DNA of 64,000 bases from Pelosinus sp. IPA-1 (GCF_030269905.1 NZ_BSVC01000011.1:1-64000); one strand, 5' to 3'; counted from the stretch's first letter, positions 17,203 to 27,349 are shown. Numbers and translations are program-made. Notes: generated by a model from the letters alone, not told the origin.

Positions 17203-18298
17203 ACTGTTTTATCCCCATGTAGGGGGAGTGGAAAAAGTAGTTTTAGACTTATGTGAGCAATTATCAGGTGATGTGGGGATGAATGTTTTAATAGCAAATA
17301 ATTCTTTTTGCAGAAAAAATGAGACGATAGCCGGTGCTAATATTGAAAGAGTTCCAAGCGTAGGAACTCTGCTATCTATGCCGATTGCCCCCCTTTTTCC
17401 TTTTCATATTGCAAAATATACCGCAGTAGATCTAATGCATTTTCATTTTCCCTTCCCCTTGGGGGAAATTTCGTATCTTATGAATCAGTGGCATCTAAAG
17501 GCTCGTACCGTTGTTACTTGGCATTGCGATATTGTGAGACAGAAGAAAGTTCTAAAATTATATACTCCCTTATTACACAAATTTCTTCAAAGTATGGATT
17601 GTATTGTTACGACATCTCCAAATATGATTGAACACTCTGAATTTCTTCAGCCATATCGTGATAAATGTAAGGTTATACCTCTAGGGATTAACCCCAAACA
17701 GTTTGAACCTAACAAGCAAGTACTTGCAGATGCGGCTAAAATAAAAATTAGGTATAAACGCCCAATACTATTTTTCATGGGAAGGCTAGTTAACTATAAA
17801 GGCTTATCTTATCTGATTGACGCTATGCAAGATATAAATGCAGATTTATTAATTGGAGGATCTGGGAAAATTCGATTAGAACTTGAACAGCAGGTTCAAG
17901 ACCGAGGCCTCCAAGATAAGATACATTTTACAGGATTTATAAGTGATGAGGATTTACCAGCATATTATCATGCATCGGATATATTTGTACTTCCTTCTAT
18001 TGACCCGAGCGAAGCATTTGGGATTGTGCAACTTGAAGCACAAGTATGTGGCGTTCCGGTTGTTTCAACGAACCTAAATACGGGTGTGCCATATGCTAAT
18101 CTTAATGGTGTTACAGGGATCGTAGTAGATCCAGGAAATTCAAAAGAGTTGTCACGAGCTATAAATAGTCTTCTTAGTGATGATAGCAGGCGAAGGCTGT
18201 TAGGGGTGCAAGCTCATGAACGTGTAATGTCTGAGTTTACAGTACAAGCAATGGGGAAAGCGTACTTTGAATTATACAAACAACTATGTGAAAAATGA
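17180..18298 (+). CDS. Glycosyltransferase family 4
   Basis: 372 residues from the ATG at 17180, after TGAGGTGCGTT. A longer frame to 17114 lies inside the previous gene. The N-terminal half has ILQVNKLFYPHVGGVEKVV, the GT4 acceptor-side glycine motif. The C-terminal half has ILFFMGRLVNYKGLSYLIDA. The donor site is EAFGIVQLEAQVCGVPVVST, a retaining E-x7-E arrangement. It acts at the cytoplasmic face on the lipid-linked repeat unit. Donor and linkage cannot be read from sequence. Confidence 0.9.
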   Translation: MKILQVNKLFYPHVGGVEKVVLDLCEQLSGDVGMNVLIANNSFCRKNETIAGANIERVPSVGTLLSMPIAPLFPFHIAKYTAVDLMHFHFPFPLGEISYLMNQWHLKARTVVTWHCDIVRQKKVLKLYTPLLHKFLQSMDCIVTTSPNMIEHSEFLQPYRDKCKVIPLGINPKQFEPNKQVLADAAKIKIRYKRPILFFMGRLVNYKGLSYLIDAMQDINADLLIGGSGKIRLELEQQVQDRGLQDKIHFTGFISDEDLPAYYHASDIFVLPSIDPSEAFGIVQLEAQVCGVPVVSTNLNTGVPYANLNGVTGIVVDPGNSKELSRAINSLLSDDSRRRLLGVQAHERVMSEFTVQAMGKAYFELYKQLCEK

Positions 18299-18322
18299 AT
18301 ATTATCAACTGGGGGCATGAAA

Positions 18323-19588
18323 ATGAAAATACGCGTTAGTCATATTTCCAATACCTATAATAATGGTAGTTTTATGATGGCGATTAATTTAATACATCAT
18401 CTTGTAGCAAAAATACCTTCCAATACTGTATTTTATACAGATGCACCAAATGATAGCAATATGATGCGGTTGACCTCTTCTTTGCCGAATGTGGATGTAG
18501 TTGGTCGAGAATGTGATGAGAAACTTTTTGCCAATCCTAATAACGGATTAAAACCTATACGCATAATGAAATTATATATGAACAAGCTATATCAAATTGT
18601 TATGGATAAGGCCAATCTGCATGTTGTTTTAGGTGGGGATGACTTATCCGAGTATTACGGTACAAGCTACTTAGTGTATGGCTTACTAAGCATTTATTTA
18701 TATTCACTTAAAATGCCAGTGTATTTGGTTGGCCAAACAGTAGGACCATTTACTGGCTGGCGTAAATATATTGCATGTTTTGTATTAAAACGCTGCAATA
18801 TCTATACTCGCGAAAAATTAAATTTCAATTATCTAAGGGATGAATTGGGTTTAAGCAATATACAGGAATCGAGAGATCTTGCATTTCTAGAACTACCGGG
18901 ACAGAATGATATCACGCTAAAACAAAGTTTATTAAGTCGTTACGGATTGCAGGAAGAAAAATATATAACAATTGTACCTTCGGGTTTATATGCTCATTAT
19001 TGTAGGAATCAAGAAGCATATGTTCAAAACTTTGTAAATGTCATTCGCAAACTCAAAGCAGGAGGAGTCCACAGTTCTTATAAGATTGTTTTGTTACCTC
19101 ATGTTATTAATACAGAATCTGATGATCGATTTATCATTTCTAAAATAATGGAGTTGCTTGATAAGAAGGAAGATATAGTGACTATATTCGATGAGTTAAT
19201 GCCAAATGAACTTAGGATGATATTGGGGAATGGATATTTTACAATAACTGGGCGCATGCACGCTGCAGTATCTACATTTCAAATGGGAAGGCCGGCAATC
19301 AGTCTTGCATACAGTGTAAAGTATAAAGGCGTTATTTCAAGTGGACTTGATATGGATGATCTTGTTCTAGATTGCAGTGATTCGAGTAGGTGGGCATCGA
19401 ATTTAGTCGCAGAAGACATAATGTCCTGTATTGATTTGATAGATAAGGATTATTTAGTGATGAGAAGTAAAATAGTATCTAAAGTATCTGAATCAAAAGA
19501 TCTTGCTGAAAAACAAATAGTGGCGATTAGCGAAAGGCTGATTTCGCCAACGGGCCTGTATCCAAAGGCATGTGTCGATGAATATTAA
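18323..19588 (+). CDS. Polysaccharide pyruvyl transferase family protein
   Basis: 421 residues. The ATG at 18323 lies 7 bases past GGGGG, while the in-frame ATG at 18317 is too close to it. Family hallmarks are the N-terminal RVSHISNTYNNGSFMMAINLI, a VYLVGQTVGPF segment and a C-terminal GRMHAAVSTFQMGRPAISLAYSVKYKGV block. Members transfer pyruvate from phosphoenolpyruvate to sugars (CsaB, WcaK, PssK). A pyruvylated sugar would add negative charge to the glycan. It can also mark an anchor for SLH domains, and the Wzi-like protein in this window has an SLH-like segment. Confidence 0.82.
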   Translation: MKIRVSHISNTYNNGSFMMAINLIHHLVAKIPSNTVFYTDAPNDSNMMRLTSSLPNVDVVGRECDEKLFANPNNGLKPIRIMKLYMNKLYQIVMDKANLHVVLGGDDLSEYYGTSYLVYGLLSIYLYSLKMPVYLVGQTVGPFTGWRKYIACFVLKRCNIYTREKLNFNYLRDELGLSNIQESRDLAFLELPGQNDITLKQSLLSRYGLQEEKYITIVPSGLYAHYCRNQEAYVQNFVNVIRKLKAGGVHSSYKIVLLPHVINTESDDRFIISKIMELLDKKEDIVTIFDELMPNELRMILGNGYFTITGRMHAAVSTFQMGRPAISLAYSVKYKGVISSGLDMDDLVLDCSDSSRWASNLVAEDIMSCIDLIDKDYLVMRSKIVSKVSESKDLAEKQIVAISERLISPTGLYPKACVDEY

Positions 19589-20654
19589 AGTGAGTATTGT
19601 TGTTCCTGTATTTAATGCGAAACAATATCTGGATCATTGCTTGGAGTCGCTTAGATCACAGACTCTTGATGAAATTGAAATATTGGTTATAGATGATGGA
19701 AGTACAGATGAGAGTGTGGCAATCATTTCAGAGTATTCTCAAAAGGATTCACGGATTAAGCTTATTTGCAAAGAGAATTCTGGAGTGAGCGATACTCGAA
19801 ATGTAGGTCTCATAGAGGCAAAGGGGCAATATATTGGATTCGTGGATTCCGATGATTGGATTGAACCGAAAATGTACGAATCTATGTATCGGCAGGCAAT
19901 TGCTTTAAACGTTGATATAGTAAGATGCGGTCTGACAATGAATCGAGAAGACAGCAGTCTTATCGAAGAAATCACTCTGCCCTATGAACAAGAGATACCT
20001 TACAAAAATGGTGATATATGGAGTAAATTTATTAGAATGCTTATTGGGACATCGTTTACGGAGGCAAATCTTAGGTATGATAAGGCCCTCGCAGGATATT
20101 CTTGTGTGCACCTATATAACCGGAAGTTTCTTTTATCATATAATATGAAGTTTGATACCCAACTGAAAGTGTATGAAGATTTATTGTTTAATCTCACTGC
20201 ATATAGCCATGCCAAAGCCGTTGGAATTATGAATAAACTGTACTACCATTATCGACAAAATTCTTTGTCAGCGTGCAATCGTTATAAGCCTGACTTAGAA
20301 CATAATCAGGACTTGATGGTTAACCATATCACAAATTTTATAAAAGAGCACAAATTAGATGAAGAGTATACTAAAGCATTAAGCTATCGAATCTTTTTTG
20401 ATACTCTTTGGGCAGTATCAAATATCTTCAGCCGATATAATCATGAATCATGGAAGACAAAGAGTAAACGTGTACAAAATCTATTTTCTAAAGAACATGT
20501 ACGCAACTCATTTTTTACTTTGAAATCTTCGGGACTATCATTACCAAAGCGCCTGCTACATCTAATTATTAAAAGTAGGCTGTATTCGTTACTTTCAGTA
20601 CTTTATTTTGCCAAAGGTAAGATGAATGATAGGAGTGTGTGCAGAAATGGATAG
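19578..20654 (+). CDS. Glycosyltransferase family 2
   Basis: 358 residues from the ATG at 19578, overlapping the previous stop by 11 bases. An in-frame GTG at 19572 is an alternative. It has the GT-A motifs VSIVVPVFNAKQYLDHCL, ILVIDDGSTDES, a GVSDTRNVGL acceptor loop and FVDSDDWIEP, with the metal-binding DSDD. The C-terminal part is helical and variable. It probably adds one sugar of the repeat unit. Confidence 0.9.
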   Translation: MNIKVSIVVPVFNAKQYLDHCLESLRSQTLDEIEILVIDDGSTDESVAIISEYSQKDSRIKLICKENSGVSDTRNVGLIEAKGQYIGFVDSDDWIEPKMYESMYRQAIALNVDIVRCGLTMNREDSSLIEEITLPYEQEIPYKNGDIWSKFIRMLIGTSFTEANLRYDKALAGYSCVHLYNRKFLLSYNMKFDTQLKVYEDLLFNLTAYSHAKAVGIMNKLYYHYRQNSLSACNRYKPDLEHNQDLMVNHITNFIKEHKLDEEYTKALSYRIFFDTLWAVSNIFSRYNHESWKTKSKRVQNLFSKEHVRNSFFTLKSSGLSLPKRLLHLIIKSRLYSLLSVLYFAKGKMNDRSVCRNG

Positions 20655-21837
20655 CAACCCTAAAATTCTCGTTATTGCCCAAACCAATATGATTAGCGGA
20701 GCCGAAACAGTAATGGGCGAATATATGGCAAATAATCGTGATGTAGAAATCCTTGTTTATACTAATAAGCTATCTTCGGTCCGACAATATTTTGAAAACC
20801 TGTTAGGTTCTGATTCAGTACTATCTGCAAATTCCATGAGATCTTATCTTGTTAAGCAAAATCCGCTACTTTTACCTTTATATATTTTGAGTCTTTTATT
20901 AAATGTATGGCGTGCAATCAGCATAGCTAACAAGAATGGTATTAACATAATCTATGGGAATAACAGTACGGATCTAGGAACTTTATGTTTAATAAAAATA
21001 TTCAAGGGGCAAAGATTCCGTGTAATCGCTCATTGCCATGACATGCTTACTATGAAGACTCTTCCTGGAATTTATCTGAAGATGTTTTCTAGGTTGCTAG
21101 ATGTGATACTCGTTCCATCTCAGGCTACTAAGAGGCGTTTAGAATTGTTATGTTACGGTAGTTGTGATATAAAAGTGGTTTATAATGGTCTATCCTTAAA
21201 AACGGCAATATACAATACGGAAGGGGAGTCGTCAACTCTTGTGCATAACGAATTTCAAGAGAAAAAAGTAATTGGATTTGTGGGCACTATCTGTCATCGT
21301 AAGAGACCCGATATTTTTTTAAATATAGTAAGTCAATTGTTATTGATTCGCAATGACATTGCTGGTGTTATGGTTGGAAAAGTTATTGAGGACGAAGTTG
21401 GTAGGGAAGTTGAAGGGCGCATACAAGAAGAAGCATTACCTGTTCGTTTTTTAGGTGAAGTGCCTCATGATGAGTTGTTATCCTTGTACCAGCGTTTTGA
21501 TTTGTTGGTGCTTACAAGTGATAGAGATCCACTTCCAACAGTGCTAATAGAAGCTATGTCACAAGGATGTCCAGTCTTTGCGCGAGATGTCGATGGCGTT
21601 AACGAAATTATTATAGATGGCGAAAGTGGCTATATTTTTGATTATGAGTACAAGATAGGAGAAATTGTTTCGAAGATCTGTAGCATACTGGATAGCAATG
21701 AACTTCGTAGTTGCGTTAGTATGCGCGCTAAAGAGGTCGTTGCCGATCAATTCTGTATAGAACGCAAGATAAAGGAAATCAATCAAATAATTCGTGACAT
21801 AAAGGGCGGGTTTGACGCTAAATGCGGGGTTAGTTAG
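20647..21837 (+). CDS. Glycosyltransferase family 4
   Basis: 396 residues from the ATG at 20647, preceded by AGGAGTGTG. An upstream frame to 20626 lies inside the previous gene. It has ILVIAQTNMISGAETVMGEY at the N-terminus and a GFVGTICHRKRPDIFL hinge. The donor site is DPLPTVLIEAMSQGCPVFARD, with E-x7-type spacing. It overlaps its upstream neighbour by 8 bases and abuts the Wzy gene, whose ATG follows the stop directly. Confidence 0.9.
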   Translation: MDSNPKILVIAQTNMISGAETVMGEYMANNRDVEILVYTNKLSSVRQYFENLLGSDSVLSANSMRSYLVKQNPLLLPLYILSLLLNVWRAISIANKNGINIIYGNNSTDLGTLCLIKIFKGQRFRVIAHCHDMLTMKTLPGIYLKMFSRLLDVILVPSQATKRRLELLCYGSCDIKVVYNGLSLKTAIYNTEGESSTLVHNEFQEKKVIGFVGTICHRKRPDIFLNIVSQLLLIRNDIAGVMVGKVIEDEVGREVEGRIQEEALPVRFLGEVPHDELLSLYQRFDLLVLTSDRDPLPTVLIEAMSQGCPVFARDVDGVNEIIIDGESGYIFDYEYKIGEIVSKICSILDSNELRSCVSMRAKEVVADQFCIERKIKEINQIIRDIKGGFDAKCGVS

Positions 21838-23034
21838 ATGAAAAAAGAAAGCGTAACGAATAGTCTTTGGTTTTTACTAGGATTTTTAGTTTTCTTCAAT
21901 TTTTATATCGTTATTTTACCCTTCGAAAAACCACCTCGTGTGACGGATATCATTGGATGTTTAGTAACAATGTTTGTGCTTTTACGACTAAATATAGTAA
22001 TGGAAATCAAGTTTCATATCTTCGATTTTTTGTATTTAGTAGCTATAAGCTTATGGTTGATGAAAGACTTACTAATTATTGGGCCAAGTAGCTTAATTAT
22101 AACATTTCGGTGGATCATAGCTTTTATGATCGGGTTAGTTATTGCTCGAGTACCGTTCCAATCTACGTATCGATATAAGGTAATGGTAGGTATGGTTTGC
22201 GGTGCCGCGGCAAATATTGTAGTTATTCTTCTGCAGATTAATGGTAATTTTGATTCTATGGTCGCGCTTGGACTTGGTTCGAGAGATTCTTGGTACGCTA
22301 ACATTGGTAGCTCGATTAGATATGCAGGCTTATTTGAATACCCAAATGCGCTGGCTCTTGTTACTAGTATTAGTCTTCCATTATCATTGGGACTAGTGCA
22401 AGAGTTTCGAAAGCCGTTCTGGGTAGTTATTGTCGGGTTTTGCATAACTGCTTTAGGTTGTGGCCTTACGTATACTCGTGCACCATTTATTGTTTCATGC
22501 TTACTAATGTTAATTTGGCTACTAAATGGGCAAAAAAAGCAAGTGATTAGAAATGTAATGATTATTTGCGCTATTATGTCCATTATTTTGCTATTTGGTT
22601 TGCCTGGTGGAGAAGATAGATGGTCTGATAGTGTATATATTGAAAATAATAAAAATGATAGACTTTCATCAAATATGGATGCTTTAGAGTTATTAGTCAA
22701 GAATCCATTTGGTCTAGGCGCCTTATTTAAAGATCAAGTTAACTTTGCTGTACACAATGCATATTTACAGCTTGGACTAATGGCTGGTATCCCTTTTTTA
22801 GGTTTTACTATCTTTCAAATCTTCAGGGCAATTCAAAAATCATTTTTCTTAAAAGGAAGCGAATTATGGGTTGCATTAACTCTTGCCTTAAACTTTTTCT
22901 TCGAAGAGCATCTAACAAACCCTACAATTGTTATATTGATAATGTGGATTGTTTTCGCTCCAAAATCCCGATTGAATCTTGAAATTGATAGTTTGAACAA
23001 GAGTAAACCAATAGGGAGGCTTCCCATTCGATGA
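21838..23034 (+). CDS. O-antigen polymerase/ligase-like membrane protein (Wzy)
   Basis: 398 residues with about ten hydrophobic helices. A large loop sits between helices (MVALGLGSRDSWYANIGSSIRYAGLFEYPNAL is split by polar residues), and another polar loop follows LLFGLPGGEDRW. An N-x-LAL motif and an HNAYLQLGLMAG segment match the O-antigen ligase/polymerase family. In this position, next to a Wzx flippase, polymerisation of the repeat unit on the outer face of the inner membrane is the likely role. The ATG directly follows the preceding stop TAG. Confidence 0.82.
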   Translation: MKKESVTNSLWFLLGFLVFFNFYIVILPFEKPPRVTDIIGCLVTMFVLLRLNIVMEIKFHIFDFLYLVAISLWLMKDLLIIGPSSLIITFRWIIAFMIGLVIARVPFQSTYRYKVMVGMVCGAAANIVVILLQINGNFDSMVALGLGSRDSWYANIGSSIRYAGLFEYPNALALVTSISLPLSLGLVQEFRKPFWVVIVGFCITALGCGLTYTRAPFIVSCLLMLIWLLNGQKKQVIRNVMIICAIMSIILLFGLPGGEDRWSDSVYIENNKNDRLSSNMDALELLVKNPFGLGALFKDQVNFAVHNAYLQLGLMAGIPFLGFTIFQIFRAIQKSFFLKGSELWVALTLALNFFFEEHLTNPTIVILIMWIVFAPKSRLNLEIDSLNKSKPIGRLPIR

Positions 23035-23090
23035 GTATGGCTGCATATCAAAAAAGATAAAAAATAAACAAGAAAAGTAGGAGCTTGAAA

Positions 23091-24629
23091 GTGAATCAAG
23101 TTAAAACTGGGGTACTGTTGTCGTATGTCTCGATATTTATGACAATTATTATAACACTTCTTTATACTCCAATTATGCTCAGGCTTCTAGGTCAGTCTGA
23201 ATATGGGTTGTACTCACTTATCGGCTCGGTGGTGGGGTATCTTAGCATATTAGACCTAGGTCTTGGTAATGCCATAGTAAGGTATACTGCTCGGAATAGA
23301 GCCTTAGGTGATAAAGATGCCGAGTCAAACCTGAATGGGATGTTTTTGGTTCTGTACAGTTTTATTGGAGTTTTAACTGTGATTCTCGGTGCAGTGTTAT
23401 ATTTTCATATCAATGTTATGTTTGGTGCCACTCTCACAGTCCTAGAAATGGAAAAGGCCAAAATTATGGTGATATTGCTAATTTTAAATTTTGCCGTGTC
23501 ATTTCCTTTAGGTGTTTTTGGCTCAATCATGCAAGCTCATGAGAGATTTATATTTGTACGGCTGATCGGTATACTTCGTTCCATATTAAACCCATGCATC
23601 ATGTTACCGTTATTATTTTATGGTTATGGATCAGTGTCCATGGTCGTGGTAAATACGGTATTAAATATTAGTTGTTTGCTGGTCAATGTAGTCTACTGTT
23701 TTAAGATTTTAAATACAAGGATCTATTTTAAAAAATTTGATGTGATTCTATTTAAGGAAATAGTAGGTTATTCTTTCTTTATTTTTTTGAATGTTATTGT
23801 GGATAAGGTTTATTGGAGTACAGGACAGTTTATTTTGGGTATCGTATCTGGAACGGTAATGGTCGCGATTTATTCTATCGCTATACAGCTAAACAATATG
23901 TATATCCTAGTTTCTAACTCTATAAGTGGCGTGCTGCTACCTAGGATCACTATGATGGTAGCCAATCATGCCAGTGATGAAGAGTTGTCTCAGATGATGA
24001 TTAAAATAGGCAGAGTCCAATACGTGATTATGGCATATTTCCTAGGTGGATTTGTACTATTCGGGCAGACCTTTATAAGCCTGTGGGCAGGTCCAAATTA
24101 TGATGATGCCTATTATATTCTTTTAATTATAATAATACCTATTACCATTCCACTGATTCAAAATGTAGGCATCACTATTTTGCAGGCCCAAAACAGGAAT
24201 GCATTCAGGTCAGTTGTCTATCTTTCCATTGCAATCCTTAACGTGCTAGTCAGTATTCCATTAGCAAAAGTGTGGGGAGGCTTCGGTTGCGCCGTAGCGA
24301 CATGTGCATCCTTACTTATCGGCAACGTTGTTATCATTAACATTTATTATTATCGACAGATCGGACTTAATATACCGCTTTTCTGGAAAAATATTGCTAG
24401 GATGTCTATGCCGGTGGTGATGTCTTTATTATGTGGGTATGGAATCAATCATTTTATAGTACAGGATAGTTTGTTACTTCTTGCTGGTAAAATAGTAATA
24501 TTCTCAATCATTTATAGTTGCTTAATGTGGCTATTCGGACTCAATAGCTATGAAAAAGATTTATTTTTGTCGCCAGTTAAAAAGATTTTTATTAAATGTG
24601 AAGCTCGTAGAGGTGCATCTTATGATTAA
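23091..24629 (+). CDS. Polysaccharide flippase, Wzx/MOP family
   Basis: 512 residues from GTG 23091, 7 bases after AGGAG. The TTG at 23085 is too close to that site. It has about 14 predicted helices, beginning VLLSYVSIFMTIIITLLYTPIM, with the conserved family segments YGLYSLIGSVVGYLSILDLGLG and a GAIVRY-like NAIVRYTARNR. It moves lipid-linked repeat units across the inner membrane. The 3' end overlaps the next gene by 8 bases. Confidence 0.9.
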   Translation: MNQVKTGVLLSYVSIFMTIIITLLYTPIMLRLLGQSEYGLYSLIGSVVGYLSILDLGLGNAIVRYTARNRALGDKDAESNLNGMFLVLYSFIGVLTVILGAVLYFHINVMFGATLTVLEMEKAKIMVILLILNFAVSFPLGVFGSIMQAHERFIFVRLIGILRSILNPCIMLPLLFYGYGSVSMVVVNTVLNISCLLVNVVYCFKILNTRIYFKKFDVILFKEIVGYSFFIFLNVIVDKVYWSTGQFILGIVSGTVMVAIYSIAIQLNNMYILVSNSISGVLLPRITMMVANHASDEELSQMMIKIGRVQYVIMAYFLGGFVLFGQTFISLWAGPNYDDAYYILLIIIIPITIPLIQNVGITILQAQNRNAFRSVVYLSIAILNVLVSIPLAKVWGGFGCAVATCASLLIGNVVIINIYYYRQIGLNIPLFWKNIARMSMPVVMSLLCGYGINHFIVQDSLLLLAGKIVIFSIIYSCLMWLFGLNSYEKDLFLSPVKKIFIKCEARRGASYD

Positions 24630-25824
24630 TATAATTGATAAAGCCAATTGTTGTGGCTGCCATGCCTGTTCTAATCGTTGTCCGCAGAAGTGTATCAGTA
24701 TGCAAGCAGACGATGAAGGCTTCTGGTATCCGAAAGTGGATAGTAAAGATTGTATAAATTGTGGTTTGTGTGAAAAGGTGTGTCCGATTCTAAATAAGTC
24801 TATTGTCGAGAATCAACCTACAGCGTATGCTTGCCAAATTGAAGATGATCAAATTAGGCAGCAAAGTTCCTCCGGCGGCGTGTTTACAATTGTAGCGGCA
24901 AGCGTGCTTGCGAATCATGGCGTTGTTTTTGGGGCAGGCTTCGACAGGGAATTTAACGTACTTCATAGTTCAGTGGATAGCATAGATGATCTTAGTAATT
25001 TTAGAGGATCAAAATATGTGCAGAGCTGCATCGGTAATACCTATGAGCAAGCAAAGAATTTTTTGAATCAAGGACGACAAGTTTTATTTTCAGGTACTCC
25101 TTGCCAGATTGCTGGGTTTAAGTCCTATCTTGGTAAGGAATATGAAGGAGTAGTTTGTGTGGATATTATTTGTCATGGCGTTCCCTCGCCTTTGGTTTGG
25201 GAGCAGTATCGAAATAACTTAAAAAACAATAACGAGCTGATGTCTATTAGTTTTAGGGATAAGGCATTCGGGTGGAAACGGTTTAGTTTGAAAATAACAT
25301 ATAAGAATGACGAAGAGTATATAAAAGACCTAAAGTCCGATGCATTTATGCAAGGTTTTCTTAAGAACGTATACCTGCGTCCATCCTGCTATAATTGCAG
25401 CTTCAAAACACTTGCACGCCAGAGTGATATAACACTAGCTGATTTTTGGGGAATAGAAAACATTCTACCTAGTTTTGATGATGATAAGGGCACGTCCCTT
25501 ATTCTAGTAAACTCCAATAAAGGGAAAGAAATATTTCTAGCCGCGGCAAAGCAAATGAAATATGAAAAAATTGATATAGATCACGCGATCAGGTATAATT
25601 CAGCGGCTATAAAATCGGTTGATTATAATCCTAAGAGAGATAAATTCTTTCGAGAATTGCCAGAATCGACAGACATTAGTCAATTGATAGGTAAGTATAC
25701 GAAAGTTAGTTTTTCAAGAAAAGTGTATATGAAAGTGAGACTGCTGCTTTCACAGATAAAGAGAAAGATTCTTTATTTATGGGATGGAACAGAAAAAAAG
25801 GGCACAAATATGAATAATAGTTAG
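24622..25824 (+). CDS. Fe-S protein of the F420 hydrogenase beta-subunit family
   Basis: 400 residues from the ATG at 24622, after AGGTGCATCTT. It has two ferredoxin-type 4Fe-4S motifs, CCGCHACSNRCPQKC near the N-terminus and CINCGLCEKVCPI near residue 45. An FrhB-like N-terminal domain (SSGGVFTIVAASVL, FSGTPCQIAGFKSYLG, VDIICHGVPSPLVW) and a C-terminal domain with CYNCSFKTLARQSDITLADFWG follow. Relatives occur in many polysaccharide clusters beside pyruvyl transferases, with no settled function. A redox step on a sugar or on the pyruvyl donor is a guess. An F420 cofactor role cannot be assumed here. Confidence 0.85.
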   Translation: MINIIDKANCCGCHACSNRCPQKCISMQADDEGFWYPKVDSKDCINCGLCEKVCPILNKSIVENQPTAYACQIEDDQIRQQSSSGGVFTIVAASVLANHGVVFGAGFDREFNVLHSSVDSIDDLSNFRGSKYVQSCIGNTYEQAKNFLNQGRQVLFSGTPCQIAGFKSYLGKEYEGVVCVDIICHGVPSPLVWEQYRNNLKNNNELMSISFRDKAFGWKRFSLKITYKNDEEYIKDLKSDAFMQGFLKNVYLRPSCYNCSFKTLARQSDITLADFWGIENILPSFDDDKGTSLILVNSNKGKEIFLAAAKQMKYEKIDIDHAIRYNSAAIKSVDYNPKRDKFFRELPESTDISQLIGKYTKVSFSRKVYMKVRLLLSQIKRKILYLWDGTEKKGTNMNNS

Positions 25825-25883
25825 AAACTCTTGCTGATGGTTTAACAAGAAAGTGTAGATATATATTGGAAAGGGGAATAACC

Positions 25884-27278
25884 TTGAAAATAATTATTCT
25901 TGCTGGTGGCGGTGGTACGCGGCTATTTCCATTATCCCGTACTTGTTTTCCAAAACAATTTATGAAAATCGGTAATGATCAATCTCTATTAGTTCAGACG
26001 GTTATGCGGTTTGCGCCAGTGGCAAAGGCATCAGACATGGTGATTGTCACCAATCAGGAATATCTTCATTATGTCAAGGCAGAGTTAGTGGCTTGTGGAA
26101 TGGAAAAGACACATATTTTATTAGAGCCAGTAGGGCGTAATACGGCTCCTGCGATTGCTTTGGCAGCAAGTTATTGTATCGATAAATTGGGGGCAGTTGA
26201 AGACGAAGTCATGTTTGTTACTCCTTCCGACCATATTATTCGACAGAACGATCTTTTTATACAGGCTGTTGGGCAGGCAGAGGAAATGGCTAAACTGAAT
26301 AATATTGTTACTTTTGGAATTAAGCCTAATAAACCCGAAACTGGATACGGATATATTGAAGCCGGTGATGTTTGTGGTTATGGATTCGCAGTAAGGTCTT
26401 TTAAAGAAAAACCTGATGAGGCAACAGCCGAGAAGTATTTGGCAGCAGGCTCCTATTATTGGAATTCAGGAATGTTTGGTGTTACAATGGGGCAAATCAT
26501 GAGAGAATTACGAACGCATCAACCGGAGATATATCAGTTATCAGCTACCAGTTTTGCAGATACCTTAGCTCAATTTGAAGTTATGCCTAATATTTCTATT
26601 GATTATGCGGTAGCTGAAAAGTCTGATAAAGTAGTGACCATTCCGTTATTAGCCTATTGGAACGATATTGGCTCATGGGATGCTATCTATGACGTATTGG
26701 ATAAGGATAAGGATGGCAATGCAGTAAAAGGAGACTGCATACCTATTGATTGTACGAATACACTCATGCTAGGACGTAGTCGTTTGATTGCTGGTATTGG
26801 CCTTGAGGATTTGCTAGTGGTGGAAACTGATGATGTCATAGTGGTGGCTAAAAAAGGCGAATCGCAGAAGGTTAAAAGTTTGGTAAATGAGTTGAAGGAC
26901 CGTGATCGTCGTGAAGCAGATGAGCATACTACCTTATATAGACCATGGGGTAGTACTACGGTGCTAGGTGAGGGACCTGGGTATAAAATGAAACAAGTTA
27001 GAGTCAATCCAGGACAAAGACTAAGTTTGCAGATGCATTATCATCGTAGTGAGCATTGGATTGTTACGGGTGGCACGGCACAAGTGATTCTTGGAGACGA
27101 AGTGAAAATGGTACATGAAAACGAAAGTGTTTTTATCCCTATGTCTACGAAACATTGTCTGAAGAACCCAGGACGGATTTCGTTAGAGATAATCGAGGTA
27201 CAGAATGGGAAGTATCTGGAGGAAGATGATATTGTGTGGTTCGATGATGGGGAGGGGGCCCACTCCATAACGGATTAA
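25884..27278 (+). CDS. manC: Mannose-1-phosphate guanylyltransferase / mannose-6-phosphate isomerase
   Basis: 464 residues from TTG 25884, after AAGGGG at 7 bases. The earlier in-frame TTG at 25866 has no ribosome site. The nucleotidyltransferase motif is IIILAGGGGTRLFPLSR, with FVTPSDHII and a KPNKPETGYGYIEAG segment. The C-terminal cupin domain (type II phosphomannose isomerase) shows YRPWGSTTVLGEGPGYKMK and QMHYHRSEHWIVTGGTA. It makes GDP-mannose from mannose-1-phosphate and may also interconvert fructose-6-phosphate and mannose-6-phosphate. This supplies the polysaccharide locus. A strong terminator follows. Confidence 0.95.
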   Translation: MKIIILAGGGGTRLFPLSRTCFPKQFMKIGNDQSLLVQTVMRFAPVAKASDMVIVTNQEYLHYVKAELVACGMEKTHILLEPVGRNTAPAIALAASYCIDKLGAVEDEVMFVTPSDHIIRQNDLFIQAVGQAEEMAKLNNIVTFGIKPNKPETGYGYIEAGDVCGYGFAVRSFKEKPDEATAEKYLAAGSYYWNSGMFGVTMGQIMRELRTHQPEIYQLSATSFADTLAQFEVMPNISIDYAVAEKSDKVVTIPLLAYWNDIGSWDAIYDVLDKDKDGNAVKGDCIPIDCTNTLMLGRSRLIAGIGLEDLLVVETDDVIVVAKKGESQKVKSLVNELKDRDRREADEHTTLYRPWGSTTVLGEGPGYKMKQVRVNPGQRLSLQMHYHRSEHWIVTGGTAQVILGDEVKMVHENESVFIPMSTKHCLKNPGRISLEIIEVQNGKYLEEDDIVWFDDGEGAHSITD

Positions 27279-27309
27279 TTATGTAGACATTTTTGTTTGG
27301 ATAGAAAAT

Positions 27310-27349
27310 GAGGAGATAAAGTCGTTTACGACTTTATCTCCTCGTTTTT
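27310..27349. terminator. Strong terminator closing the main polysaccharide operon
   Basis: A perfect 15-bp stem (27310-27324 with 27329-27343) with a TTTA loop is followed by GTTTTTA. It lies between convergent genes and may serve both, though the T-run favours the plus strand. Confidence 0.92.

Noticed and set aside
22014-22700. 228-codon minus-strand frame opposite the Wzy gene
   Set aside because: It lies wholly within a well-supported membrane-protein gene and has no ribosome site or family pattern.
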